Shown here: one piece after another, positions 41,101 through 55,100 of the stretch
Layout: every line of letters starts with the position of its first letter
Position numbering within the stretch: position 1 is the first letter of the stretch
Source of the DNA: Linanthus parryae
Lineage: Eukaryota; Streptophyta; Magnoliopsida; Ericales; Polemoniaceae
Length of the DNA stretch: 64,000 nt
Direction of reading: 5' to 3'
Assembly (NCBI GenBank): GCA_023055425.1
Contig: JALGPY010000002.1
Location: 49,871,321 to 49,935,320, forward strand
Made by a program: the position numbers and the translations under genes
The notes under the pieces: model-generated
The model's database searches: none
Seen by the model: the letters and a program-made list of their open reading frames with translations, nothing else
Told to the model about the DNA's origin: nothing

Positions 41101-44100
41101 GTTATCTGAATCCCGATTCAAGGGACCGAATCTTACGAATCCTCGTCGGTTCAGCTAAAGGTCTAATTGAGTTATAGAGTTCTAGTCTTAGAAATAACAT
41201 CTCCTACATTTCTGTCTGTTTTGCAGCGCATGTCAGTTTCAAATGACTAGTACCTTTTGCTTGAAGTCCAAGGCTAATAGTTTCCTATTACTTTCCATCT
41301 CCTTGGCATCTTGTAGTTTCATGCTCCACATGCCTTTATATATCTTCATTGAAATAACACTTCAAAACGTTTCTGTCTGTCTTGTTACATATGCAGTTTT
41401 TAAATGACTAAAACATTTTTCTTTAAGTCCAAGGCTAATACAAGTAGTTTCCTATTACGTTCCATCTCCTTGGCATCTTGTAGTTCTTTGCTCCACATGC
41501 CTTTATATATCTTCGTTATTCCTATCTTTTACATGTGTGAAACTCCGAATCACTAGTTACAGATGCAAGTTTCTAAAATTTTGAGCTTTTTTCTGTGAAA
41601 ATATTTAATGTCTTGTTTATGCATGTTACAGTTTTATGAAATATGTTATTCTATCTACTTAGACATATTGGGAGTGGATCTCTACGTTTCATGATTCGGT
41701 TCATGAGTCAGTGATGGCAAATTTCGATTCACTATGTGAATCTCAATTTGAAAACTATGGGTAGAACCCCCATGGGTTTGTAATAAATAACTATGCAAAC
41801 TTTGCTCAGTGCTGTATTAAAGAGAAAATGAACCCCCAGTTTACTGAACTGCATATCAGTTGATGAATTGTATAGTCTCACTAGAGAGCTCTAAAATGCA
41901 TTGGGTATATCAACGCTATATGTATGAACAATACCAAGCTCACTGTTCTGAAAATTCACATGTTTAATGAGTTAGTTGAACATATACACTCCTATATCCC
42001 CTTGCATATGGTCCAAAGCCAAATGAATTCAAATGTTTAATTTAATTTACGATGTGCTGGTCTTTCGAACGGAAACAGTATACATTTTCAAAATATACAT
42101 AACAAATCGTCGTATCAAATAAGAGGTTGTACAGATTCACTTTCATCTTTTGGTTGAACTAAATCGTAAATTGTAAGATTCCAACAAATATATTTACGGT
42201 GCACTCGTGCCGACATCTGAAAGAAATGTTGTTGCTCTTTGTACACTCTGACGTTAGAGTAACATATATGCTAATTGCAGTCATCTTCTAGTGCTGACCC
42301 ACATTCTTCTTTGCAAGATTTTGCTGTTATAAAGCATATTCATTAGTAGGTTAAATCATCAATAACAGGTTCATAAAAACTTATCTTCTCTATGATTAGA
42401 GTTTGTATGGCCTCAGTAACTGGGTACTGACCAAAGATCATGTTGTTTGTTCAAAAGCCTGGTGTTTTATTGGTGCACTTTGTGACTACTACAGATTCCT
42501 GCTTGACTTTGTTTCATCATAAACCTTTTGAATATATGGCCTCACACATCAAATAATCATATGATGACCTTGTTTAACCATGATATATCGGTCTCGGATC
42601 CTACAAGTAGAGATCTTTCTGTTTCTAACTGCTAGTACGGTCACCGCTAAAATATTATTGTTCTGTCCTATGTTATTTTACAAAAGGCAGAATGTGTGCT
42701 AAATGTTGGAACATTGTCCTGAAAGATGCATTTCTTGTTATAGGTGCTTAAACTGATGAAGAAGTGCATTTTGTTTTGCCCAAATAGTAAAAAGCTGGGC
42801 GATATTGTCCGGGATGTTTTACTTTGTGATTCTTCCATCCACAATGCCCTCTTTCAGATTGTTTGTACGACTGAGCAGACTTTAGAGGTCAGTTTTCCAT
42901 CGTTTCATGACACATATAATTTCACTTTTTATATTGCATAGTTAAATTATCCACTCTATGAACAGAAGCTATATGTCAGCCGTCTTTACGACCTGATGGA
43001 GATAGAAGGGCTAGAGCTGGCTATATGTGCAGCTTTGGATGTTCTTCATTGCATGCTTTCTGATCTTTCTCAGGTGAGTTTGAGTTTATACTTTATACCT
43101 TAATATGTGATCCTTTGTTTCATCTTGTGAGGAAGCTGCATCTGGAAGACACCAGCAAAGATGGAGCTTAATATACTAGTACCTACTTGCTCGTGTATTC
43201 AGCTTTAAAGATGTGCATTTATTTATTTGTTTACGAACTATTAAACTGCTTTTATGGATGGTAATAGGGTTTTCTTTTTTCAATTCAAAAAGATTAGAAG
43301 ATTAAAATTGCTCGTCCAAAACTTGGGACTACTGATATAAAATGGTTTTCTCTCATTTATGCTTGAATTGCTTTTACTATAGGAACTATAGGGACTAAAT
43401 AAGCAATTAGTTTTGACCTAGCTTCTAGTAGCTTCTCAGTATGTAATCTGTCAGTATTATTATTTAATAATATATTCAGTCGATCATGGTATCAGAGCCA
43501 GGTTTCGATCCTGGGACCTGTGGGTTATGGGCCCACACAGGAATAATAATACTGACAGATTACATACTGAGAAGCTACTAGAAGCTAGGTCAAAACTAAT
43601 TGCTTATTTAGTCCCTATAGTTCCTATATTTACGACACAGGAATATCAAGCTGTTTTAGTTATTTCATATGTTCCAGCGAATTTTTATCAGTGATTGTTT
43701 GATATCCAGAGGTATCTTATCTAACATCAAACGGTGCTATTCTTTGGCAGGACGTTTTGCCGAGCCTTTCTGTCTTTCATCATGCTGTGCTTTCACCTTC
43801 CACGAAGCCAATTCCTGTTCTTACTGCCATGTTGTCATTGATGTCGTGCTTTCACTCTCCTGTATGTAATCATACCCTGATCTAGCTTTTGTACCTAAAT
43901 TGTTTAGCTACGTGTTTCCTATAGTAGTCCCTTTGCTATGATGCTCAAGTCCTTCATATTATGGACGACTGTCGACGATGACAAGAATATGATATAACTG
44001 AAATTCGTAAATGTTGTTAAACTCATGGTGAAGACTAAATTTTGCGTTAGTGTGAACAATTTGGTTATTTTGTTAGTGCGGAGATGGAACACAGATGATA

Positions 44101-47100
44101 TTCCTTTGATCAGGGTATGTGATTATATACCCTGATCTAGCTTTTGAATCTTAATTGTTTAGCTATGTTTCCTATAGTATTCCCTTTACTATGATGCTTT
44201 AGTTCAACGTACTGTAGACTTCTGTCCACATTGATAAGAATATAATACAACTGAAATTTGTAATTGTTGTCAAACTCATGGTGAATAGAATATTTCGAGT
44301 TAGTGCAGAGGTGGAACATAGATGATTTCCTTAAGGATCCAAGCAACATTAAGGAGTCTTCAAACTCATGCACAAATATGAATTTAAGTTGCGGACCGTT
44401 CATGGTCTCTCGGGACTTAATCACGGCTCTGTAGGGTTACGTACCTTGGCCTTCGTTTTGCAGGGTCTAAATAATAATTTGACTGCATGACATGGATCTC
44501 TGTTTCAGATGCATTGGCTTAGTTTCTCATTTGCTCGATTTTTTTCTGTTCTTCTTTCTTTCTTCCAAATGTTATGTAAAATTAGTACTTTTTGTATTTT
44601 CCTTAATAGTTCTCTAAATTGCCATGCAGACTATACAAGTGGGAGCAGCAAAATTGCTGTCTGTTTTATTTACTATCTCTGATTTTTCTCCACCGTATGC
44701 ATTTGGTAATGCATGCTTTGGTCTCGAAGAAAAGCAGGTGTGGATTCTTATGTTGGTTTTGAAAATTCGTTTGACCTTTTATGCATTTAAGTTAACATAA
44801 AATTAATGAATTCTTTTATTTCACTTTCAATCCTCTTGACAGATTACACATCTCAGGAATACTATTAATAGCATTCTGCATGAGCAGTCTCCATCCAACA
44901 AAGAGCTATCTGTTGCTGTGTTTAAACTGCTAACGTCAGCTGCGCAGCACCAGGTTGACATATTTTCTGTCATTGTTATCTTACTTAGCCTTAAGTGGTG
45001 CGTGGCATTTTGTTTATTATGTAGGTACTTTGGTGGAACCTATCCTTCCATCTGTCTTATTTGTTTTCTTCCATCCGAATAAACTTATGCCATCTACTTA
45101 TCTGGGTGAGAAATGTTTTATGGCTAAAGACAGATTCTTAGATCAAACATAAAAACATCCCAAACTTGTGAAAGGTATTAGCCATTGGGTACTGATTCTT
45201 CGGTTATTAGAATGCAAAGGATTTTAGGTTAAAGTCTAAGACATCGGACGAGAGTTTAATACTTTCTTCAGATACCTCGGGAAACCCAGCCCTCTTATAA
45301 TTCTTTCTGATGATCCGTCTGTTACCAGTTGTACGTGTCAGCTCACTGCTTCGATGTCTTGAAACGTTTCCTCGTTCAAACCTGCCTCTACACAAACAAT
45401 CCCCTCCATCTATCCCCTTGCTAATTAGTCAGGCATTCAGAGTACAAGGCGTCTTTAGGAAGTAGTCTGATCATTGAACTTACATGATTCCTGTCAAAGA
45501 AGTTATGAACTAACAATGTTACATTTTTAGGCTAATAAGTTATTAACGAGGATTAACAGTAATTGTGAGCTATAATTTAGAAGCGTTGGATTTTCAAATA
45601 TTAGGACTATTACTTTAGCTTATTATTTTAGGGCTAATCTTCAAAAGCATACATGTGGTTTCGTCTGAGTCCAAAAAGCATACATGTGGTTCAAAGGTAT
45701 GTTTCTATACCATGAAAATTGTTAAACTTAAACTTTTCAGCTTATTTTCTTTTATAATGAGATTCATATCGAATTAAAGTAAAATATGAATACAAATTAA
45801 CCCTTAAATTATTGTTTATTATGATTAAACCCCAAATTACTGTAACTATGTTCATTAATGCCTTCATCTTCATCAATAACAGCAACACCATGAACTTTTT
45901 CCTCCATATCCGTTGTTGACACTCTCTCTCTAGGAAGCAATGGATACTTCATAACAGGGGCTGTATCCGTGTCGGACACTTCGGATACTCAGACACTCGT
46001 ACGATTCTCCAAAATGCATGTCAGACACTCCGGCTGACGTGTCCGAGTATTTTAGAGAATCTTATCATTTTGGACACTTGGGGGACACTTAATGAGAGAA
46101 GATAATTGCCCTTAGAATTTATTATACTTTCATACTGGTTGTTTAACGAGATATTTAAGCTTTAAAGGGTTAAAATATAACTGAGCTAAAGTAGATACGT
46201 TGTATTTGATTAATTGATGGCTCAATATATGAAATGGTTACCCTTTGAGCGAAAAGTTCAAGTGTGGTTTTAAGTTCTCACATGCGACATCTTCAAGAGT
46301 ATCCCCAGACACAACTAATTAAAATCGAACCCACCTAAGCTATTCCTCTTTCTCTTCTCATACTTATACATAATATATGCTTTCCGTGATTTTAAGCTAT
46401 AAATATAAAGTTGGAATTAACATTTTATCATATCTTGTAGTATAAAAATTCAAATATATATAAAAAGATAGTAATAATATTGATGTATCCGTGCCGTATC
46501 CTCATTTTTTTAGAAAATGACGTATCCCGTGTCCGTTTCCGTATGGTATCCAATACCCGTATCCATACCCGTGCTTCTTAGCTCTCTCTCTCTGGTTTCT
46601 AAACGAACTCATAACTTCCCCAAACCACCATTGGCTCCACAGTTCCACCGCGAGACAACACAAACTACCATGCCCTCACTTTTTTTCTACCACAACCCAT
46701 ATCAACACCCTGCTGTCTCTGTGTCTATCCCTGCTACTGCTCTATTTCGTCCTGGAAATTAGTTATTATTTTTTAATTGGAAAGATGTCAACCCAGTAAT
46801 TGAAGTGATTGTTCAATATGTGTTCTTTAATATCGGAGTTGTGGGCAGAAATCGGAGTGGTTTGATGTTCAATACATTGATATGGGCTTCCACAACTTCG
46901 TTTGGGGGTAGTTATTGAATTTGAATTGGGTATTGGGTCGAACTAGAGAAGGCCATGGCTAGATTGAGCCTCGGTAGTGGGTTGGGATTGAAGGTGAGGT
47001 TCAGGGGAAAAGATGTGTTTGTGTGCGTCTCAGTTTCCACAGATGTGGTGGTTGCAGTGGAAGCTTTTGTTTGGTCACTAGTCCTATTATCAGTTGTTTG

Positions 47101-50100
47101 AGATGGTGAGCGTGTTGCTCATGATGATGGTTATAGCGTTGGTGAGACGATGTTTCTGTTGGGTTTAGTTGAAGGAGGTGAGGAAGCTTGAGCACAGAAA
47201 TTATAGATGTGGTGTGATTTGGTCACTAGTCTTATTATCAGTAATTTGAGATGGTGATCGTGTTGCTCATAATCATGGTTATGGCATTGCTGAGACGATG
47301 GTTTTGTTAGTGTTAGGAGTTGTGCTGTTGAGTGTAGAAATTTGAAAGCCAGCTTCATTTTGTGTATTCTTGTAAATCAAATTTTTATGATTTAATTATA
47401 ATGTATAAAAAGTAAGTAAATAATACAAGCCAACTGGAAAACTTTGTGGATTGAGTAACTGAAACTGAACCACGGTATGCTTTTCCATAAAAAAATAAAC
47501 CACTGTATGCTTTCTGGACTCAGACCACACCACATGTATGTTTCGAAGATGTGCCTTATTTTATTGTTTTGAATAGTTTCTACTCCATATTTTTTATGTG
47601 TAGGAATCTTCTGTGTGAGTGGTATATCTGAGCACCAGCTTGCGCTTGTTATTCAGGCTTTGAATTAAGTATATGTGATTTGGAGAATGTGTAATGTAAC
47701 TAATTGTAATTTGTTTGTCACTCACGTGAATAGAGGATATGATTTTTGCAGTATCTTTCTTGATTTAGAATCCCATATTGGTGAAAAAAGTTGTAAGGAT
47801 GTAAATATGGTTAAGTATGGAAACCACTCTGCTATTTACCAACTGGGACACATAACCCTCCTCATCGTCAGTTTGGACACTGTACATCAAATAGATGTCT
47901 CATTCTGCCCCATCTCCAAACTTTGTTGAGATTAGTGAACAAATTGCGGGTGAAAAAGCGGCACTTGGAGATCAAATTGACTAAAATCCACTCCGTTACA
48001 CTCTTCAAGAGTCTCAATTGGTAAAATGCAGGGTGTTTTTCACCTTTTGGTACTTGGCCCAAATTTATATTGATAAAGTTACCTTACTGTTAGTCTTATG
48101 TCCTACTTATAAAAAAACACGTGATATACTAAAAAAACTAGGACTTTGACCCCATCCCTATCAATTACCTGTTACGTAGTTTGCTATTAGTTGCTCGATG
48201 TTGACTAACTGCTACTTTTCCTCTGCAGCCTGCTTTTCTTGTTGCTGTAATCTCTTCCAAGGGAAATTCAGATCTCCAATACAGTAATGTCATTGATGGG
48301 AAGTCCCAAACTGAACATACTTCTGGATCAGTGAACTCCGTAGAAGAAAACCTTATGGTTCCAGTATTAAATTATATTGAGCAGTTTAATGATCTTCTCC
48401 ACAGGTATTGCTTTACTAATCTGTTAACGGGGTCATCTGGGTATGGTTTTGATTTATTTTCCCTGTCTCATTTCTGTTTGGTGTGATTTCTTATTTGCTT
48501 CTAGGGAACCACGTTTGTTGCTCAGTGTGCTAGACTTCCTCAACGGATTGTGGCAAGGTGCTGCTCAGTTTATAAATATTCTTGACAGACTGAGAAACTC
48601 GGAAAAGTTCTGGACTCAGCTATCTGATGTGTTAATCAGCACTAGCAATGAGGATAAAATATATGAAAATTTCAGTGAAAAGGAGGTTGCCGGACTAGCT
48701 TACAGATATCAATGCCAGTCTGCTGTTCTGCAGCTATTTGTTTATGAGACGTTCCTGCAAAAGAAGCTGTTACATGCAGAGTTACTTGTGAAGCACTCGT
48801 TGGGCTCATCAAAGGATAGAACAGAGAGCACAGATAGCAATGGAATGAAAAAGTTGCTGTCAACCTTGCATGAAGGTTCTGTTTTACCCAACCTAATAAA
48901 GTCATATGCTTCATGCGAATATGACAACAGGATATTTCTTCGTGCAAAGGTAAGATTTATATTCCCCGACTTGGCCTGTATGCTGTCATGCACTTTTCTT
49001 AGCATGTTGACGATGTTGAGCTATACACTCTTTATGGGTTTTGAAATTCTTATTTATGCGATGAGCATGTCTATAAGTGTTATATGATCGATATCCTAGG
49101 TGAGAAACTGGATGTGAGTTAACCTGATGAAATATACACTCATTTTTTGCAACATACAAGTGGACACGTCTTGAAATTGTCCTTTTGTGTTATGTGTCAC
49201 TATTTTTTTTCCTTTTTCATTTTTAAATAAAAAAAATAAAAGGTACGAATTTAAAAGAGTGGATGGAAGCAAAGTGAAAATATGCATCTCCCTTTTTGTA
49301 GGACACCTAAAATGATGAAGGGAAGACCATATAAAGTTTGAATTATACTTCTATTTTACTTGGATGCTGTCAATGTCTTGAACCCTGGCAGGCAATACCT
49401 CACTAGTAAGATGTTGGTGACCCTTGAAATTAGTTATTATTTAACATAAGACTGTCACCATATGTTTTCATATGTTTATAGTTTAACTGTTTGTTATAAG
49501 GTTAATCTTTTTGCAAGAGGCCAGATCTTCACAGCATTTGTCATGCCAGGATACATACCACAAGAAACAGAACTTTGTTCCCAATTTTTGTTGGAATTCG
49601 AAAACAATACTCTTCAAAGGTGGGCCTAGGGCCACCCTCAATATTTTTGGTCTACTAATATTTTTCTGATATATTTGCAAATTTACATATAAGCCCCCTC
49701 CCCTGAAAAGTACATAAAAGACCCTAGATATAATGAACTGTCTCATTTATATCTGAACTGTTATTTGAAAAGAAGTATTAAAAGCTCGAGAATTAGTTAA
49801 GAGACCCCGACCATATAAACTTTGGGATACATTACAGTGGAACTATGTTAATTTTATAATGAAAGTACTTAAAATTTGTACCACCTGAGCCTTTCTCGTA
49901 AAAAAATTGTGACAGTGTTCAATGTCCTCCCCCCCTGCCTCCGCCCCTGATAATCTTACCCCTTGTTGTGAAAGAATCCCCCGGGTGTTAATACCCAAGC
50001 ACTTATCTAGCTATTTATATTGACGCACCACTTTATACAGTTTGGTGAGAGATTCTGACTAGTTTCTTTATTTCCATTTAAACTATGAGCCATTCTGCAG

Positions 50101-52119
50101 ATTGCTACTGCTTTATTCTCTGTGCATGTGATGGAGAAATTGAAAGCAGGAAACGTGGGGAGTATTTCTGTATCATTAGTTGAGAAGATACATGTCTTGA
50201 TGAAAAAGGTACCCTCATTACTTCAATGTGAAAATAAATTTCATTTGGGACCCGAAGTCTTATAAGGTTATCTATAACTCAATGCTGATTTTGGCCTTTC
50301 GCTTATCCTCTCTATAATAGTTGAGTGAGCTGCCTGCTTTCTCAGAGTTGTCAACTCAGTACACACAACGTGGCTACAGGTTTGTTTGGCTACTCACTCA
50401 TGCTGTGAATTTCCTGTGTTTTCTATTTCCTAATTTTTATAATTCAAAGGGTGTGTATGTTTAGTCATCTCTCTTCTAAATGAATGTAACGTCTTTCTTT
50501 CTCCTGGCCTATAATTAATATTTTCTCTTGACAGTGAAGAAAAAGAGTTGGATCGCTTAATACTCAATGACCTTTACTATCATCTGCAAGGAGAGCTTGA
50601 AGGCCGTGAAATTGATCCAGGGCCATTTAAAGAGCTCTCCAGTTTTCTGATTGAAACTAAGTATTTGCAAACTTATCAGCATAAGTTTGGGGGTGACCTT
50701 TTTGAACATGCCAAGAACGTGTACCTGTTTGACATTTCCCGCTTACAAGCAGATCTCGGATTGAATTGGTGGGAGTATTCCTCGTGGAAAGCATCTAAGC
50801 CAGTTGTGGAAACATTGTTACTCTGCTTCAATAACGTGAACTCCATGGTGTTGGTTGCAAATGCTAAGCTTTCTGCATTAAAATCGCTGTCAACTATCTA
50901 TTCCATGCTTGAGGAAGATGTAAGTTCTTTTGTACACCATTTTGTCACCCTTTCTGTTGATATTTGTTGACCTTAAGATCTTCGCTGATTTGCTTTGCTT
51001 ATTTTTTATTCAAGACTGATAGTCTCCAAAATTTGGACCAGAGCTGCTATATTTTGAGTGCTTGTAGTATTACAACTATTACGACAGGTCCATTTAAGAG
51101 TTAGCTTAGAACATTAGTTACACTTGGTGAGCAGGATGTTGACCTTAAAAAATTATACAAGTCTTTAAGAAGTCCCCATCAGGAGTTTCCAACAATATTC
51201 TTTTATTGTTAAGATCCTGATTACTCCGGTATTGCTAATTGGAATTGAGGTGGAATCATACCGACTCCTACATGCTATTAGAGCTCAGGCTCTTTTTACA
51301 CGTGATTCGTCAAACGACCTGTGTTTCATCGAACTCATCCTCACTTGCAATCAAATCCACATCAGGAACTATAATATAATTCTGGACAAACGACAACGAA
51401 CCACTTTGCAGTTTCCCTTTTTTTTACGCTAAACCCCCGACACATTTAATTTACCCTTAACACCTCGTGCACGTGATATAGTTGGGACACTTCACCCCAA
51501 TTCTCTAAGGTCGTTTGATTTGTTGGATGGAATCACGGGTATAGAAGTCTTTTCCCTCTTCTCTCTCTCACCATCTCTTCTCTATCCCCGATTGATCCAT
51601 CTCCTCGCCACCGCAACCACCACCACAGCTATCAGCACTCTCCCTTTCCCTCACCCCCGCCCTTCACCGCACACACTCTCTGTCTCTCTCCACAACAAAT
51701 CCACCAACAAAAAAAAGCCCTGCTCTCCCCTCAAACCCGAACACTGCCACCAAAAACAGTCACCTAATAGAAAAACATCCCCCTTCACATTCTCCTTCTC
51801 AACCGCCAAGTCCACCTTTCAAGCCTAGAATGCCTTCTCTGCTCAAAATGAATCAGAACCACTAGTTGAAACTCCTCTTCGTAAGACTAGTCATCCATAA
51901 ACCGGAAGCCAATGCATATGCAATCCCACTCTGCTTCACCCCCGTGCTCAGCACAAACATCCAACGAATTACCCTAACTCAGATCTACATTGTGCAATCA
52001 ACCCCAGCTGACTCCAGTTGAACCTCACCATCACTGTTCTCGCAAACCAGCTCAACCTTCCTTGAACCCATCATGCTTTGTTCAGAGGGGGCTTTTGATT
52101 CGCTGGAAACATAATTGAC

Positions 52120-52173
<54 letters not shown>

Positions 52174-55100
52174 GAGAGATTTGGTGTTTCGGGTTAAATT
52201 CGATGGGGAATGGGTGTTATGAGGGAGATTGGATTATTGATAGTCCGATTGGAACAGATTTGGGTGTTCTTGGTGTGTGTGTGAGAGAGAGATAGAGAGT
52301 GTCTGCGCGTGCGTGTGTGAGAGATACATGAAGTGCTGTTTGGGTGGGTGTGGGAGAAAATGTCTATTTTGCATGTGCCTCCAACCAATTTTAATGGTCA
52401 GCGTTAGGAAATGGGGTTTTATTTTCCCAATTATGTGAAGTGCGGGGGGTTTTTAGGGTAATAAAAAGGGTGAGGGTTTGGTGGTACAAAGGGAAACTGC
52501 AAGGAGGTTTAGTGTCGTGATTCCTATATTTTTTCAAATAATTAGATCCTGGTTCAGATCACTCTCTTTATTGCCAATCGGTTTTGGGTGTTCTTGGTGT
52601 GTGTGTAAGAGAGAGATAGAGGGTGTCTGCGCACGTGTGTGAGAGAGATAGGAGGTGCCGTTTGGGTGGGTGTGGGTGCAAATGTCTATTTTGCATGTGC
52701 CTCCAACCAATTTTAGTGGTCAGTCTTAGAAAATTGGGTTGTATTGTCCCCATTATGTGAAGTTCAGAGGGGTTTTAAGGTAAATAAAAAGTGCAAGGGT
52801 TTAGTGGTACAAAAGGGAACCTGCAAGGAGGTTTAGTGTCATTATTCCTATAGTTTTCAAATTATAAGATCCTGGATTACTCTCCTTATTGCCAATTTCT
52901 GAGGTGTAACCCATCTTACATGGTATCGAAGCCATGGCTCATTTCACGTCAATGGTCAAACTACCCACATGCTCCAGATAAAAAGATCAACGTGTAGGTC
53001 AAAAAGATGCCTGAGGGGCCGTGTTAAGAATTTAGTTATGTTTTCTAATTTTCCATTGTGGGACTTCTCAACATGCCCCTTCACATGTGGCCCCGTTTGT
53101 CCTTAGTTTGACAATTCACGTGGAATGAGTTCTGATACTCTGTAAGCATCCATGGGATTCCACCAAAAACCCAATTAGCAATGATGGAGTAATCCAGGAT
53201 CTCATTATGTGTAGAATTATTATATACTTCCGGTGTTGGACATTCTCATCAACAAGTAGTAAGTTGCCTCCACTTAATGACCAGATATGTGGTCAAGGAT
53301 GTTTTGTATTACTTTTTTTAAAATATATTTTGTATTACTTTTTTTAAAAGATATTTGTGTTACTTTTTTTTAAAGATATTTGTATTACACCAGAAGATAT
53401 ATAAAGCCAGTTGTGGTACCACAATGTTGAATATCACTGTGTTAAGTTGTAAGGTGTTTGAACTTCACGGGAGAATAATTGAGCTGGAAGCTGAACTTAC
53501 CGACCTTGTTTAAGAAATGGTATTTAGAGCTAAATGTTCATAAACCAGACAATGCCTGGAAACATTGGAGTTTTTTCAAACAAATTCTAAAACTACAAGA
53601 GTTATGTGAGCAACCAATAGCTGAATATTAACCACCAACTTGGATTTCTGTCAAGTAGGTGCACTATCCCAGAATGAAGAGTTTTTTGTGTTTGTATGGA
53701 CCAGATTATTGGTTCAGACTCAATTACTTCCATGTACTTTAGTGCCTCGCTCGAATTACAAGTTATAGTACTCTTGGCACAAATCAATCTCTTTTGTGTT
53801 GAGTTTATGATACTTCATAGCTACAAATTATAAGTAATTGTGCTATCTTAATTCAGTCTAATTGAAGCCATTGATTCACTGTCTATGTGGTCGTGCAGAA
53901 TCCTTTTGAAGCAACTGTTCTTGATCTGAAAATTCCGAAGCAACTAACTTCGTCGTGCATAGAAGAAATATGCCACTGTCTGCAAGCCTGCATAGAGTTT
54001 TTAGTTCCTCTTCCTGAGTCTTCTAAAGATGTTCTTGAGTCCATTACGGCTCAAGGAGAACTGCTGGTTCGTCTTATCAGATATGCAAAAACTAGTCTGT
54101 CTTTGTCGGAGTGCATACTTGTATTAAGAACTTCGGGCTCTGGTCTCAAAGTATTGAGTGAATTAAGGCCAATGGTAGCTGGTGTTAGTGATACAATGAA
54201 GCTTTTGCTGGTGTTGCTGCTTAGATCTGTTGAGTCAAGTTGTAAAACCTCCCGCTTAGGTGGGACAGTACAGAGACAATCTATCGAAGCTGTTGCAGAT
54301 GCATCAAGTGTAAGTTTGAGGCTGCTACCAATTCTCTGCAATTATATTAAACCTGCTGACACTTGCACTTTGTCTCTAGCTACTATCGACCTTGTATTGA
54401 AAGATTTGTTGACGCCTGGTACATGGGTCCCGATCATACAGAAAAACTTTCCATGGCAACATCTTTTTCCGAAACTTAATGATAGAAGTTCTCCGAAGTC
54501 CGTTCCTGTCATATTGAAGTTTTTATTGACAATTGCACGTGTTAGAGAAGGCGCCCAGATGCTTCTTGCTGCTGGTTTTCTCTCAACTCTGAGAGTTTTG
54601 TTTGCTGACTTATCAGATGGTAGATCCTCTGCTATTCAAAGTGAGAGTATATTATTCAATTCATCTGATGAATCCGAGATTCCCAACTGCACTTGGGGAC
54701 TTGGCTTGGCTGTGGTTAATGCAATGTTTCACTCTTTGGGTGACAGTCCTTCTACTGCTGATGTTGTGGACTACATGATCACTTACTTCTTCTCAGAGAA
54801 GGCTACTCTAATTTCTTACTATATTAATGCTCCCGAGTTTCCATCTGAAGGTCGTGAAAAGAAAAGGTCTCGTGCCCAGAGAACATTAACTTCATTGAAT
54901 GCTCTCAAAGAAACCGAGAATACACTCTTGCTTATCTGTATGCTTTCGAATAATCGAACTTCCTGGATGAAAGCTATGAAAGAAGTTGGTACCCACATCA
55001 GAGAGAGAAGTATCCATTATTTGGCCTTCATTAGTAGGGCAACTAAACCCCTTGGAGGTACACCTGTCAAAACGATACCGATCTTTTGTCATCCTCTGCT

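Larger units (their letters stand above)
39150..42743. other. NUP188 intron, 3.6 kb
   Basis: It contains a Mutator-like element (39365-40151), a SINE (40234-40435), a 160-bp tandem duplication (41191-41515) and sequence rich in GAATC/GATTC motifs (41000-41760). Nothing is recognised from 41800 to 42740. Confidence 0.55.
44954..48228. other. NUP188 intron, 3.3 kb
   Basis: Mostly a Mutator-like element (45631-47555) with another repeat nested at about 45950-46585. I see nothing recognisable in 44954-45600 or 47560-48228. Confidence 0.5.
50920..53898. other. NUP188 intron, 3 kb
   Basis: It contains a repeat-rich segment with inverted CTTGCAGTTTCCC motifs (51400 and 52490), a (GA) microsatellite (52122-52179), a 324-bp tandem duplication (52259-52904) and an LTR-retroelement-like fragment (about 52905-53260). 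53270-53400 repeats TTTGTATTACTTTTTTTAAA. The proline/serine-rich open frame at 51520-51828 is C-rich repeat DNA. Confidence 0.5.

Noticed and set aside
43378..43628. A microRNA precursor
   Set aside because: The stem is perfect over 87 bp and flanked by a target-site duplication, which fits a transposon rather than a miRNA gene.
51520..51828. 102-codon serine/threonine/proline-rich frame
   Set aside because: Its composition follows C-rich simple sequence in a repeat. It lacks a conserved domain and lies in a NUP188 intron.
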